Assembly (NCBI GenBank): GCA_021823875.1 | Contig: JAKAMD010000006.1 | Location: 1 to 24,588, forward strand | Length of the DNA: 24,588 bases | Direction: 5' to 3' | Source: Pseudomonadota bacterium | Lineage (GTDB): Bacteria > Pseudomonadota > Alphaproteobacteria > Rhizobiales > Xanthobacteraceae | Shown here: piece by piece, positions 15,064-22,659 of the stretch | How the letters are laid out: the number at the start of each line of letters is the position of its first letter | Numbering within the stretch: position 1 is the first letter of the stretch | Position numbers and translations under genes: made by a program | The notes under the pieces: generated by a model | What the model saw: the letters and a program-made list of their open reading frames with translations, nothing else | The model's database searches: none | Told to the model about the DNA's origin: nothing

Positions 15064-15837
15064 TCACAACTTCCAGCCCGAATGTAGCGCCACCACGCCG
15101 CCGGTCATCGCCCGGTAGCTGACGCGGCGGAAGCCGGCCTCTTCCATCATGCGGACAAAAACCTTGGGCTTGGGAAACTTGCGGATCGATTCGACCAGGT
15201 ACTGATAGGACTCGCGGTTGCGCGCGACTACTTGGCCGATGCGCGGGATCACGTTGAACGAATACAGCTCGTACAGCGCGTCGAGCCCCGGCACGTCCAC
15301 CGTGGAAAATTCCAGGCAGAGGAAATGGCCGCCGCGCTTGAGCACGCGATGGGCCTCGCTCAGCGCGCGCGGAATGCGCGGCACGTTGCGGATGCCGAAT
15401 GCGATGGTGACGCAGTCGAAGCTCTTGTCCGGGTAGGGCAGTTCTTCGGCATTGCCCTGCTCGAAGGTCACGCGGTCGTCGAGCCCGCGTTTGGCCGCGC
15501 GCTCGCCGCCGACCGCCAGCATCTCGGCATTGATGTCGCAGACGGTGACGCGGGTGCCGTCGCCGCCGGCCTCCACCACGCGGAAGGCGATGTCGCCGGT
15601 GCCGCCGGCCAGGTCGAGCAGGGCGAAGGGGCGGTCCGATTTCGGCGGATGCACCGCCGAGAGCAGCGCGTCCTTCCAGGCCCGGTGCAGCCCGCCCGAC
15701 ATCAGGTCGTTCATCAGGTCGTAGCGCCGCGCCACCGAATGGAATACGTCGTCGACCATCCCCTGTTTTTCGTCCAGGGGGACGGTCTCGTAGCCGAAAT
15801 GGGTCTCTTCGCGGGTTTCTTTGCCGGTCTGGGCCAT
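15064..15837 (-). CDS. ubiE: Demethylmenaquinone/2-methoxy-6-polyprenyl-1,4-benzoquinol C-methyltransferase
   Basis: A 257-residue SAM-dependent methyltransferase that adds the C-methyl group in ubiquinone (and menaquinone) synthesis. VFHSVARRYDLMNDLMSGGL (31-50) and WKD are the UbiE signature, LDLAGGTGDIA (74-84) is SAM motif I, and FGIRNV (147-152) the second signature. The frame continues upstream to 15993 through repeat DNA; the ATG at 15837 has AGGA about 10 bases upstream and begins MAQTGKETREETHFGYETVP, as in rhizobial homologues. Confidence 0.95.
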   Translation of the reverse strand: MAQTGKETREETHFGYETVPLDEKQGMVDDVFHSVARRYDLMNDLMSGGLHRAWKDALLSAVHPPKSDRPFALLDLAGGTGDIAFRVVEAGGDGTRVTVCDINAEMLAVGGERAAKRGLDDRVTFEQGNAEELPYPDKSFDCVTIAFGIRNVPRIPRALSEAHRVLKRGGHFLCLEFSTVDVPGLDALYELYSFNVIPRIGQVVARNRESYQYLVESIRKFPKPKVFVRMMEEAGFRRVSYRAMTGGVVALHSGWKL

Positions 15838-15902
15838 CGCCAATTGTCCTTGTCGGGCAGGACCATAGCGCGACGACACGGGCGGCGCTATGTGTTCTCG
15901 TA

Positions 15903-16020
15903 TCCCGGGCGCAGCGCGGCACGCAGTGCTGCGCCGCAGATCCCGGACCGTACGACGCTTCGAGTGCGTGACGGTCCCGGATCTGCGACGCACCGCTTAC
16001 GCGCTGCGCTGCGTCCGGGA
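15903..16020. repeat. Large inverted repeat, head-to-head pair of a dispersed palindromic element
   Basis: Arms of about 49-50 bp (15903-15951 and 15971-16020) are imperfect reverse complements, separated by 19 bases. Each arm runs from TCCCGGRCGCAGCG through GCAGATCCCGGACCGT-like sequence. A related copy is at 20594-20649. It fills most of the ubiE-mutM intergenic region. The genes diverge, so it is not a simple terminator; it looks like the REP/RIME-type interspersed elements of rhizobial genomes. Confidence 0.75.
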
Positions 16021-16052
16021 CAAGAGAATTCGCGGGATAACGAGATTAACCA

Positions 16053-16919
16053 ATGCCCGAACTTCCTGAAGTCGAAACGGTACGCCGGGGCTTGGCCCCC
16101 GCGATGGAGGGCGCGCGCTTCCTGAAAGTCGAAGTGCGCCAGCGCAAGCTGCGCTGGCCGCTGCCCAAGGACTTCGAGAAGCGCCTGGAAGGCCAGACGG
16201 TCGAAGGCTTGGGGCGGCGGGCGAAATATCTGCTGGCCGACCTGTCGTCCGGCGAGGTGCTGCTGATGCATCTCGGCATGTCGGGCTCGTTCCGCATCGG
16301 CAAGGACGCCAAGCCTGGCGTCTACTATCACGAGCGCTCGAAGAGCACCGCACACGACCATGTCGTGTTTCACATGTCGAACGGCGCCACTGTCACCTTC
16401 AACGACCCGCGTCGATTTGGTTCGATGAAGCTGGTGCCGCGCGCCAAGCTCGATGCCGAGCCGTTGCTGCGCGCACTCGGTCCCGAACCTCTGGGCAACG
16501 AATTCGATGCGGCGATGCTGGCCGAGGCTTGCGCCGGCAAAAAGACCTCGCTCAAGGCCGCGCTCAGCGACCAGCGCGTGGTCGCCGGCCTCGGCAACAT
16601 CTATGTCTGCGAGGCGCTGTTCCGCGCGCGGCTGTCGCCGAAACGGCAGGCTTCCACCATCGCCGACCGCAACGGCAAGCCGAACGAGCGGGCCAAGGCG
16701 CTGGTCGAAGCCATCCGGGCCGTGCTCAACGATGCCATTAAGGCCGGCGGCTCAAGCTTGCGCGACCACCGCCGCACCGACGGCTCGCTCGGCGATTTCC
16801 AGCACAATTTCCAGGTCTACGACCGCGAGGGCGAGCCCTGTCCCCACTGCAAGGGCAAGATCAAGCGCATCGTGCAGACCGGGCGCTCGACCTTCTATTG
16901 TCCGGCGTGCCAAAAATAG
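16053..16919 (+). CDS. mutM: Formamidopyrimidine-DNA glycosylase (Fpg/MutM)
   Basis: A 288-residue base-excision repair enzyme that removes 8-oxoguanine and ring-opened purines and nicks the strand. The N-terminal MPELPEVETV gives the catalytic Pro2 and Glu3. Lys58 lies in GRRAKYLL, and the DNA-contacting motifs MHLGMSGSF and NDPRRFG follow. The helix-two-turn-helix has VVAGLGNIYVCEALF. A C-terminal zinc finger has cysteines 263, 266, 283 and 286 (CPHC...CPAC). All functional residues are present. Divergent from ubiE; the enoyl-CoA hydratase follows 22 bp downstream. Confidence 0.96.
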   Translation: MPELPEVETVRRGLAPAMEGARFLKVEVRQRKLRWPLPKDFEKRLEGQTVEGLGRRAKYLLADLSSGEVLLMHLGMSGSFRIGKDAKPGVYYHERSKSTAHDHVVFHMSNGATVTFNDPRRFGSMKLVPRAKLDAEPLLRALGPEPLGNEFDAAMLAEACAGKKTSLKAALSDQRVVAGLGNIYVCEALFRARLSPKRQASTIADRNGKPNERAKALVEAIRAVLNDAIKAGGSSLRDHRRTDGSLGDFQHNFQVYDREGEPCPHCKGKIKRIVQTGRSTFYCPACQK

Positions 16920-16941
16920 CCCAGTCCACCGGGAGACCGCC

Positions 16942-17715
16942 ATGAGTTACGAAAATATCATCGTCGAAACCAAAGGCCGGGTCGGCATCATCCGGCTCAA
17001 CCGTCCGCAGGCGCTCAATGCGCTCAATAGCGCGCTGATGAAAGAGCTGGCACAGGCAATTGCTGCTCATGACGCGGACGATGCCGTTGGCTGTCTGCTG
17101 ATCACCGGCAACGACAAGGCCTTTGCGGCCGGCGCCGACATCAAGGAGATGGCGGACAAGCCCTTCATCGATGCCTATCTCGGCAATTTCGCCTACGCCT
17201 GGGACTGCGCCGCGCATGCGCGCAAGCCGATCGTGGCGGCGGTGGCGGGCTTTGCGCTCGGCGGCGGCTGCGAGCTCGCCATGCATTGCGACCTTATCAT
17301 CGCCGCCGACAACGCCAAATTCGGCCAGCCCGAGATCAAGATCGGGGTCATCCCCGGTATCGGCGGCACGCAGCGGCTCACCCGTGCGATCGGCAAGGCC
17401 AAGGCCATGGAGATGATCCTCACCGGCCGCATGATGGACGCCGCGGAGGCGGAGCGCTCCGGCCTGGTAGCGCGCGTGGTGCCGGCGGCGAGCCTGATGG
17501 AGGAAGCGATGAAGGTCGCTGGCACCATCGCCGATCTGTCGCTGCCTTCGGTGATGGCGGCCAAGGAGGCTGTCAACCGCGCCTTCGAGACATCGCTTGC
17601 CGAGGGCGTGAACTTCGAGCGGCGCATCTTCCATTCGCTGTTTGCCACCGCGGATCAGAAAGAGGGCATGAAGGCCTTCGTGGAGAAGCGCAAACCGGCG
17701 TGGACGAATAAGTAG
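16942..17715 (+). CDS. Enoyl-CoA hydratase
   Basis: A 257-residue crotonase-fold protein that adds water to trans-2-enoyl-CoA in beta-oxidation. Oxyanion-hole segments are FAAGADIKEM (61-70) and ALGGGC (105-110); catalytic Glu111 and Glu131 are both present (GGGCELA and GQPEIKIG), which supports a true hydratase rather than an isomerase. GGGAGA precedes the ATG. Co-directional with mutM, as in many alphaproteobacteria. The stop at 17715 abuts the stop of the converging gene with no gap. Confidence 0.93.
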   Translation: MSYENIIVETKGRVGIIRLNRPQALNALNSALMKELAQAIAAHDADDAVGCLLITGNDKAFAAGADIKEMADKPFIDAYLGNFAYAWDCAAHARKPIVAAVAGFALGGGCELAMHCDLIIAADNAKFGQPEIKIGVIPGIGGTQRLTRAIGKAKAMEMILTGRMMDAAEAERSGLVARVVPAASLMEEAMKVAGTIADLSLPSVMAAKEAVNRAFETSLAEGVNFERRIFHSLFATADQKEGMKAFVEKRKPAWTNK

Positions 17716-19245
17716 TCACTTCCTGACGCAGATCACCCGCACCACCGCATCGCGCGCTTCGTCCGCAGGTGTTTTTGCCTGCGGTACGTGATGCTCTACT
17801 AGGAAATCGCGTATCGTCGCCGCGCCCACCAGCCACACCGGCGGCGCCATCGGAGCATTGCTGGCGATGACAGCGTTGCGCGTCGCCATCATGCCGAGCA
17901 CGTGGCCTTGCGGATCGAGTGCGGCGGCACCCGAATAGCCGGCGACCGGCATCGGCTGGCGCAATTCGATGGCTGTGCCCGATAGCTGCGCCTTGACACT
18001 GGCCAGTCTCTCGCGGCCGTCCTGCTCCTTGGGGTCGGGAATTCCGATCAGCGTCAGTTCGGCTGCTTTCGGCGCGGTTGCCGCAAAGCTGATCGCCGAG
18101 AGCTTGTGCTGGCCATAGACCCTGAGCAAGGCCAGCCCGTCGGCGCGATCCATGGCCACGCGGTCGGCATTGCCGAGGCCGGGCACCACGATCACCTGGC
18201 AGCCATCAGTCACTTTGCGCGTGGTGACGATATAACCGTCACCGCTCGCGACCAGGCCGGTGCCGTATTCCACCGACTTCACCAACGCCGCGAACGGAGC
18301 GCTGCGTTCGGGGAAAGGCGCAAAAGCGCTCGCCATCGCCACCATCACCGGCGCGACGATGCCTTCCATCGCCTGGTCGTACAGCATGGTGAAGCCGCGG
18401 ATTTCGCCCTCGCGCATCTGGGCGCGCACCGAGAAATATTTGAGGCCCTGCATGCCGCTGATGAAGAAATCGCTGTCATGCAGCACGCTGCGGTCGATTT
18501 TGCGCGTCGCCGGTGTGCGCTTTTCCCGCTCGAACAGATCGGACAGTTTCAGGCCGGGTTCCTTGAAGCGGAAGGTCTCGACTTGAATCTCGCCATGGGC
18601 GGAAGACCAACGCGTGCCGCGCGCGGCGTCCTGCGCATGCGGAACCAACTTGGTCGGCAAGCCGATGCGGATGCCGGTCGCGGGGTCGACCACCACGCTC
18701 CAGCCGAATTCGTCCTCGTGGTCATGCGCGGCGGCAATCAGCGCGCCGCGCTGCGCCGGTGTGAGCTCGCCGGTGATCTTGGCCTTGTGGCGCTTCTGGA
18801 AATTCTTCACCGCTGCGACTAGCGGGTCCTCGCCTTTGGCGGCGCCGGCAAAGTCGCCGGCCCAGATCAGCGCCGCCTGGATCTTGCGCCGCTCGTCGGC
18901 TGAAATCGTCGGGACGGGGGCGGTCGGCGGGATCGATGCCAATTGTATCCCGCCGGATTTTGGTTGCGGCGCTGGCGTGCTGGCAACGGTTGCGGTTTTG
19001 GCGAGGGGGTTCGGCTGCGGGAGTGGAACTTTATGGGTGACCGGCGCGCGCTTGGCCTCTTGCTTTCGGAGCCCTCGGCGGGTGCGGGCATGATGGTGGG
19101 CGGCACGCGGCTTGGTGGCCGATTGGGCCGCCTTGGTGGGGGCGGTCGGCCTATCCCGCTCCGGCCGATAGGCATGCATGTCGTTTTGCGCCAGCGCCGT
19201 GCCGGCGGCAAAAAAGAGCATCAGCAGGAGCAGGCCCCAACGCAT
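17716..19245 (-). CDS. Exported protein with peptidoglycan-binding domain and degenerate trypsin-like (pseudoprotease) domain
   Basis: A 509-residue protein. Signal peptide MRWGLLLLMLFFAAGTALA (1-19), basic Pro/Ala/Lys-rich linker (about 25-115), peptidoglycan-binding-type domain (about 117-172, ERRKIQAALIWAGDFAG... KRHKAKITGELTPAQRGALI), an uncharacterised middle (about 178-315) and a trypsin/HtrA-like domain (about 326-485). In the last part the GTGLVASGDGYIVTTRKVTDG stretch has Arg-Lys where the catalytic His is expected, DRADGLALLRV has Gly370 at the usual Asp position (Asp369 is adjacent), while AGYSGAAALDPQG keeps a Ser (438). Two of the three catalytic residues are therefore missing and proteolysis is unlikely. 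It is probably a periplasmic binding or scaffolding protein. Function unknown. Confidence 0.8.
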   Translation of the reverse strand: MRWGLLLLMLFFAAGTALAQNDMHAYRPERDRPTAPTKAAQSATKPRAAHHHARTRRGLRKQEAKRAPVTHKVPLPQPNPLAKTATVASTPAPQPKSGGIQLASIPPTAPVPTISADERRKIQAALIWAGDFAGAAKGEDPLVAAVKNFQKRHKAKITGELTPAQRGALIAAAHDHEDEFGWSVVVDPATGIRIGLPTKLVPHAQDAARGTRWSSAHGEIQVETFRFKEPGLKLSDLFEREKRTPATRKIDRSVLHDSDFFISGMQGLKYFSVRAQMREGEIRGFTMLYDQAMEGIVAPVMVAMASAFAPFPERSAPFAALVKSVEYGTGLVASGDGYIVTTRKVTDGCQVIVVPGLGNADRVAMDRADGLALLRVYGQHKLSAISFAATAPKAAELTLIGIPDPKEQDGRERLASVKAQLSGTAIELRQPMPVAGYSGAAALDPQGHVLGMMATRNAVIASNAPMAPPVWLVGAATIRDFLVEHHVPQAKTPADEARDAVVRVICVRK

Positions 19246-19409
19246 CGCATTAACGCCGCGCTAACCAAGATGTCCGGAACCTTAGCCCATCGCATTGGAG
19301 GCGCAAGCGGGCCTTGGCTTCTCGCTTAATGGGGCGGCCGGCGGTCCCCGCCCGCCCGTTCGAGGCCTGGTTCGCGGATCGACCTGCTTGGATGCTAAGA
19401 TGAAGCGTG

Positions 19410-20210
19410 ATGCTCGACCGCCAAGAACTCGAACGCTATGCCCGCCACATCGTGCTGCGCGAAGTGGGCGGTCCCGGCCAAGCCAAGCTGAAGGCCGCGC
19501 GCGTGCTGGTCATCGGCGCCGGCGGGCTGGGTGCGCCGGTGCTGCTCTACCTCGCTGCCGCCGGTATAGGCACGCTCGGGGTCATCGACGACGATGCCGT
19601 CTCGCTGTCCAACCTGCAGCGGCAAGTCATCTTTAGCACTGACGATATCGGCCAGCCGAAAGCGGCGCGCGCGGGCGAGGCGATCACGCGGCTCAATCCG
19701 CATGTGAAAGTCGAGGCGCATGACGCACGGCTGACCGCGGCCAATGCGCTCGATCTGATCGCGCGCTACGATTTGGTTGCCGACGGCTCCGACAATTTCG
19801 CCACGCGCTATCTCGTTTCCGACGCCTGCTATCTGGCGAAGAAACCGTTGGTCACTGCGACACTTCACACATTCGACGGTTCGCTCACCTCGATCCGTGC
19901 GCACGAGACGGGTGCGGACGGCAAGCGCAACCCGACCTACCGCTGTCTGTTTCCGGAACCGCCGCCGGCCGGCTCGATCCCGGCTTGCGCGGAAGCCGGC
20001 ATCCTTGGCGCGCTGCCGGGCGTGCTCGGCTCATTGATGGCGCTGGAAGTGATCCGCGAGATCGTCGGTTTCGGCGAAGGCCTAGTCGGTAAGCTGCTGA
20101 TGGTGGATGCGCGCGACATGCGCTTTGAGACGTTTCATTATGCGTGGGACGCGAACAATCCGTTGAGCGGCAACAATCCGGTAATCAAGGATTTATCGGT
20201 GCATCGCTGA
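19410..20210 (+). CDS. E1-like adenylyltransferase of the MoeB/ThiF/HesA family
   Basis: A 266-residue protein that probably adenylates the C-terminal Gly of MoaD or ThiS before thiolation in molybdopterin or thiamin synthesis. MLDRQELERYARHIVLREVG is the family start, VIGAGGLGAP the ATP loop, DDDAVSLSNLQRQ the Asp/Arg ATP site, GSDNF the next conserved loop and PACAEAGILGALPGVLGSL the C-terminal signature. Zinc ligands are incomplete: the first CxxC is TYRC and no C-terminal CxxC exists. There is no rhodanese domain. A GTG lies directly before the ATG. No moa or thi gene is adjacent, so MoeB versus ThiF cannot be decided. Confidence 0.85.
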   Translation: MLDRQELERYARHIVLREVGGPGQAKLKAARVLVIGAGGLGAPVLLYLAAAGIGTLGVIDDDAVSLSNLQRQVIFSTDDIGQPKAARAGEAITRLNPHVKVEAHDARLTAANALDLIARYDLVADGSDNFATRYLVSDACYLAKKPLVTATLHTFDGSLTSIRAHETGADGKRNPTYRCLFPEPPPAGSIPACAEAGILGALPGVLGSLMALEVIREIVGFGEGLVGKLLMVDARDMRFETFHYAWDANNPLSGNNPVIKDLSVHR

Positions 20211-20276
20211 GGACGGAATGCCGATTTTGCGGTAAAAGCTTGCCCCCGGGGACGACATCTAGGGGGATATACACAC

Positions 20277-20552
20277 ATGCTGAGGACGGTTATCGCCGCC
20301 GGGCTTTTAATAGCGGCGGTCAATACTGCGTTTGCCGCAAATCCCAACTTCTGCGCCAACTATGCACGCGCGGCGCTTAATCAGGTGCGCGTGGCGCGGC
20401 ACACGCCACCCTGTATGTACGGCGCCAACGGCCCGCGCTGGTCGCCGTTTTATCGGGTTCATTTCAACTGGTGCCTGGGCGTCCCATGGCAGTTCGCCGC
20501 GCACGAACGCGCGATGCGGACTCGTTATCTGCGCTCCTGCCGCGGATTTTGA
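20277..20552 (+). CDS. Small secreted four-cysteine protein of unknown function
   Basis: A 91-residue protein with signal peptide MLRTVIAAGLLIAAVNTAFA and a mature part of about 71 residues containing four cysteines (NFCANY, TPPCMY, FNWCLG, RSCRGF) that could form two disulfides in the periplasm. It is rich in Arg and aromatic residues, with the motif GPRWSPFYRVHFNWCLG. AGGGGGA about 9 bases before the ATG is a strong SD and supports it as a real gene. I do not recognise the family. It lies 66 bp after the E1-like gene, same strand, with a repeat downstream. Confidence 0.7.
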   Translation: MLRTVIAAGLLIAAVNTAFAANPNFCANYARAALNQVRVARHTPPCMYGANGPRWSPFYRVHFNWCLGVPWQFAAHERAMRTRYLRSCRGF

Positions 20553-20593
20553 GCGGCGCTGAAACGACACGCGCGCAGCAAAAGCAAGCGAAA

Positions 20594-20649
20594 TCCCGGA
20601 TCTGCGGTGGATCGCCTCGCCGAGGGGTACGGTTCACCGCGTCCGGGAC
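20594..20649. repeat. Copy of the dispersed palindromic element
   Basis: A single hairpin-forming copy: left arm TCCCGGATCTGCGGTG, right arm CACCGC-GTCCGGGA. It is related to the unit at 15903-16020. It lies between the small secreted gene and the converging dehydrogenase gene, where it could also act as a transcription barrier, although no T-tract follows. Confidence 0.65.
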
Positions 20650-20747
20650 GCAAGGCGATTACAGCATCGAAGGAAGAACCAGATCCGGCGCGAAAGGCCC
20701 GCGCAAGCGCGGGCCGTCTTCATGCAGGAAAGGCCGCCGGTTGCGGC

Positions 20748-21749
20748 CTATAACATGGAGGGAAGGACTCGATCCGGCGGCCGGTGGCCGTCCATGAAGG
20801 TGCGGATGTTGATGATCACCTTCTCGCCCATGTCGATGCGGCCTTCCAGCGTGGCCGAGCCCATATGCGGCAAAAGCACCACCTTGCCGGCGCGCGCGAG
20901 CTTGACCAGCTTGGGGTTCACCGCCGGCTCGTGCTCGAACACGTCGAGGCCGGCGCCGGCAATCTGGCCGCCTTCGATTTGCCGCGCCATGGCGTTCTCG
21001 TCGATCACCTCGCCGCGCGAGGTATTGACGATATAGCTCTCCGGCCGCAGCAGCTTGAGACGGCGCGCCGAGAGCAGGTGATAGGTCGCCGGCGTGTGCG
21101 GGCAATTGACCGAGACAATGTCCATGCGGGCCAGCATCTGGTCGAGGCTTTCCCAATAGGTGGCGTCGAGCTCCTCCTCGATCTTGGGCGCGACCTTGCG
21201 GCGGTTGTGGTAGTGGATCTGCAGGCCGAAGGCGCGCGCGCGTCGCGCGACTGCCTGGCCGATGCGGCCCATGCCGATGATGCCGAGACGCTTGCCCCAG
21301 ATGCGGTGGCCAAGCATCCAGGTCGGCGACCAGCCGGTCCATTCCGTCTCGGCGGTGAGCACCGCGGCGCCTTCCACCAGCCGGCGCGGCACCGCCAGGA
21401 TCAGCGCCATGGTCATGTCGGCGGTGTCCTCGGTGAGTACGCCCGGCGTATTGGTGACCGTGATCCCGCGCTGGATGGCGGTGGTGACGTCGATATTGTC
21501 GACGCCATTGCCGAAATTCGCGATCAGCTTGAGTCGCTCGCCGGATTTACCGATCACCGAGGCATCGATGCGGTCGGTGACGGTGGGCACCAGTACATCG
21601 GCGCTCTGCACCGCGGCCTGGAGCTCGGCGTGGCTCATCGGCGTGTCGTCCGCATTGAGGCGGACTTCGAACAGTTCCCGCATGCGCAACTCGACGCTGT
21701 CGGGCAGTTTGCGCGTGACGATAACCAGCGGTTTCTTGGTCTTTGGCAT
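20748..21749 (-). CDS. D-2-hydroxyacid dehydrogenase (glyoxylate/hydroxypyruvate reductase-like)
   Basis: A 333-residue NAD(P)-dependent D-isomer-specific dehydrogenase. Substrate-loop FGNGVDNID (79-87), Rossmann motif GMGRIG (159-164) in GKRLGIIGMGRIGQAVARRA, and the catalytic triad Arg245 (NTSRGEVID), Glu274 (DVFEHEP) and His295 (LLPHMGSAT) are all intact. The residues after the cofactor strand (HYHNRRK) include Arg-Arg, which is more typical of NADP use. Likely substrates are glyoxylate or hydroxypyruvate, not certain. The frame opens upstream to a GTG at 21794; the ATG at 21749 starts MPKTKKPLVIVTRKLPDSVE, as usual in the family. Confidence 0.9.
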   Translation of the reverse strand: MPKTKKPLVIVTRKLPDSVELRMRELFEVRLNADDTPMSHAELQAAVQSADVLVPTVTDRIDASVIGKSGERLKLIANFGNGVDNIDVTTAIQRGITVTNTPGVLTEDTADMTMALILAVPRRLVEGAAVLTAETEWTGWSPTWMLGHRIWGKRLGIIGMGRIGQAVARRARAFGLQIHYHNRRKVAPKIEEELDATYWESLDQMLARMDIVSVNCPHTPATYHLLSARRLKLLRPESYIVNTSRGEVIDENAMARQIEGGQIAGAGLDVFEHEPAVNPKLVKLARAGKVVLLPHMGSATLEGRIDMGEKVIINIRTFMDGHRPPDRVLPSML

Positions 21750-21899
21750 TTTTGGTCTCGACCGAGGCGTTTTGGGTCCGGCCGGCGCGGGCACCGGCTC
21801 GCCGATAAGGACACGGGCCAGCCAAGAAATCTACTGGCGCGTCATTCCGTCGCCAACAAAGCGCCGATTTAGCCCTCTTTAACCGTGCTTCCCCCACAC

Positions 21900-21923
21900 T
21901 CACGCCGGGCGATTCCGGCGTGA
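21900..21923. other. Strong hairpin upstream of the SH3-domain gene
   Basis: TCACGCCGG and CCGGCGTGA form a perfect 9-bp stem with a 6-base loop (GCGATT). It lies 30 bp before the start of the SH3-domain gene, between divergent genes, so it is not a terminator of either gene. It may be a leader structure or a binding site. Confidence 0.4.
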
Positions 21924-21953
21924 AGGCCTAAAATCCATACGATTTCCTAGCAG

Positions 21954-22541
21954 ATGGCTGTAGCAAGACAAAGCTCTCGCGCTATGTCCCGTGGCTTGCG
22001 CCATGTGGCGCTCGCCCTGGCAGTATTGACCCTGTCGGCCTTGGCCGCGCGTGCCGCCGGGGCCGCCCAAGGGACGGCCCAAGGAACGGCCCAAGGGACC
22101 GCGGTCGGCTCGGTGAGCGGGCTACCGATCCCTCGTTTCGTTAGTCTGAAGGCGGACCGGGTCAATGTGCGGCGCGGACCCAACAAGGACCAGGATGTGC
22201 GCTGGGTCTATACCCGGGCCGGCATGCCGGTGGAAATCACGGCCGAATTCGAGAATTGGCGGCGGGTGCGCGATTGGGAAGGGGCGGAAGGCTGGGTCTA
22301 CCACTCGCTACTTTCCGGCAAGCGCACCGCCATCGTGGTGCCGACGCTGAAAAACGATCTGGTCCCGCTCTACGAGGATCACGACTTGAAATCCGCGGTG
22401 GTGGCCAAGCTGCAGGCCGGTGTGCTCGGCTCGCTCAAATCCTGCACCGGAACCTGGTGCGAATTCGCCGGCAAGGGCTTCGAGGGCTGGATCCGGCAGG
22501 ACCGATTGTGGGGCGCCTATCCGAACGAGAAGATCGATTGA
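21954..22541 (+). CDS. Exported SH3-domain protein
   Basis: A 195-residue protein. A signal sequence (RHVALALAVLTLSALAARAAGA, about 16-37) is followed by a tandem QGTA repeat (39-50). Two bacterial SH3-like repeats come next: about 62-121 (SLKADRVNVRRGPNKDQDV... WRRVRDWEGAEGWVYHSLL) and about 126-190 (VVPTLKNDLVPLYEDHDLKSAVVAKL... CEFAGKGFEGWIRQDRLWG). Such proteins usually bind cell wall or partner proteins in the periplasm. Cys163 and Cys168 in SCTGTWC could pair. The first ATG has no clear SD; an in-frame ATG at 21984 is possible. Confidence 0.85.
   Translation: MAVARQSSRAMSRGLRHVALALAVLTLSALAARAAGAAQGTAQGTAQGTAVGSVSGLPIPRFVSLKADRVNVRRGPNKDQDVRWVYTRAGMPVEITAEFENWRRVRDWEGAEGWVYHSLLSGKRTAIVVPTLKNDLVPLYEDHDLKSAVVAKLQAGVLGSLKSCTGTWCEFAGKGFEGWIRQDRLWGAYPNEKID
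22065..22100 (+). repeat. Three tandem 12-bp repeats inside the SH3-domain gene
   Basis: GCCCAAGGGACG, GCCCAAGGAACG and GCCCAAGGGACC follow each other exactly and encode the Q-G-T-A units just after the signal peptide. The near identity suggests recent slippage expansion, and copy number may vary between strains without breaking the frame. Confidence 0.85.
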
Positions 22542-22551
22542 TCCTGCTGGC

Positions 22552-22585
22552 GCTACCTTCCGGCGACGGAGAAACGGGAGGTAGC
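22552..22585. terminator. Stem-loop between converging SH3-domain gene and irr
   Basis: GCTACCTTCCG pairs with CGGGAGGTAGC in an 11-bp stem with one G-T pair and a 12-base loop. It starts 10 bp after the SH3-domain stop codon. There is no T-tract, so it is a weak intrinsic-terminator call or an mRNA 3' end stabiliser. Confidence 0.35.
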
Positions 22586-22600
22586 AGCCCTCAAAGCGCA

Positions 22601-22623
22601 ATGGCCGGTGCGAGCCCGGCCAT
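22601..22623. terminator. Second stem-loop before the irr stop
   Basis: ATGGCCGG pairs with CCGGCCAT around a 7-base loop, 37 bp beyond the irr stop. On the minus strand it is followed by TGCGCTTTGAGG with only a short T run. It may serve irr as a terminator. Confidence 0.3.
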
Positions 22624-22659
22624 GAAAAGCACTCTGATGGAGAGGTCGCTGACGCGCGC

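Noticed and set aside
20784..21872. 362-codon plus-strand ORF opposite the dehydrogenase
   Set aside because: It is the antisense shadow of a gene with an intact catalytic triad; composition is His/Gly/Arg-rich without motifs.
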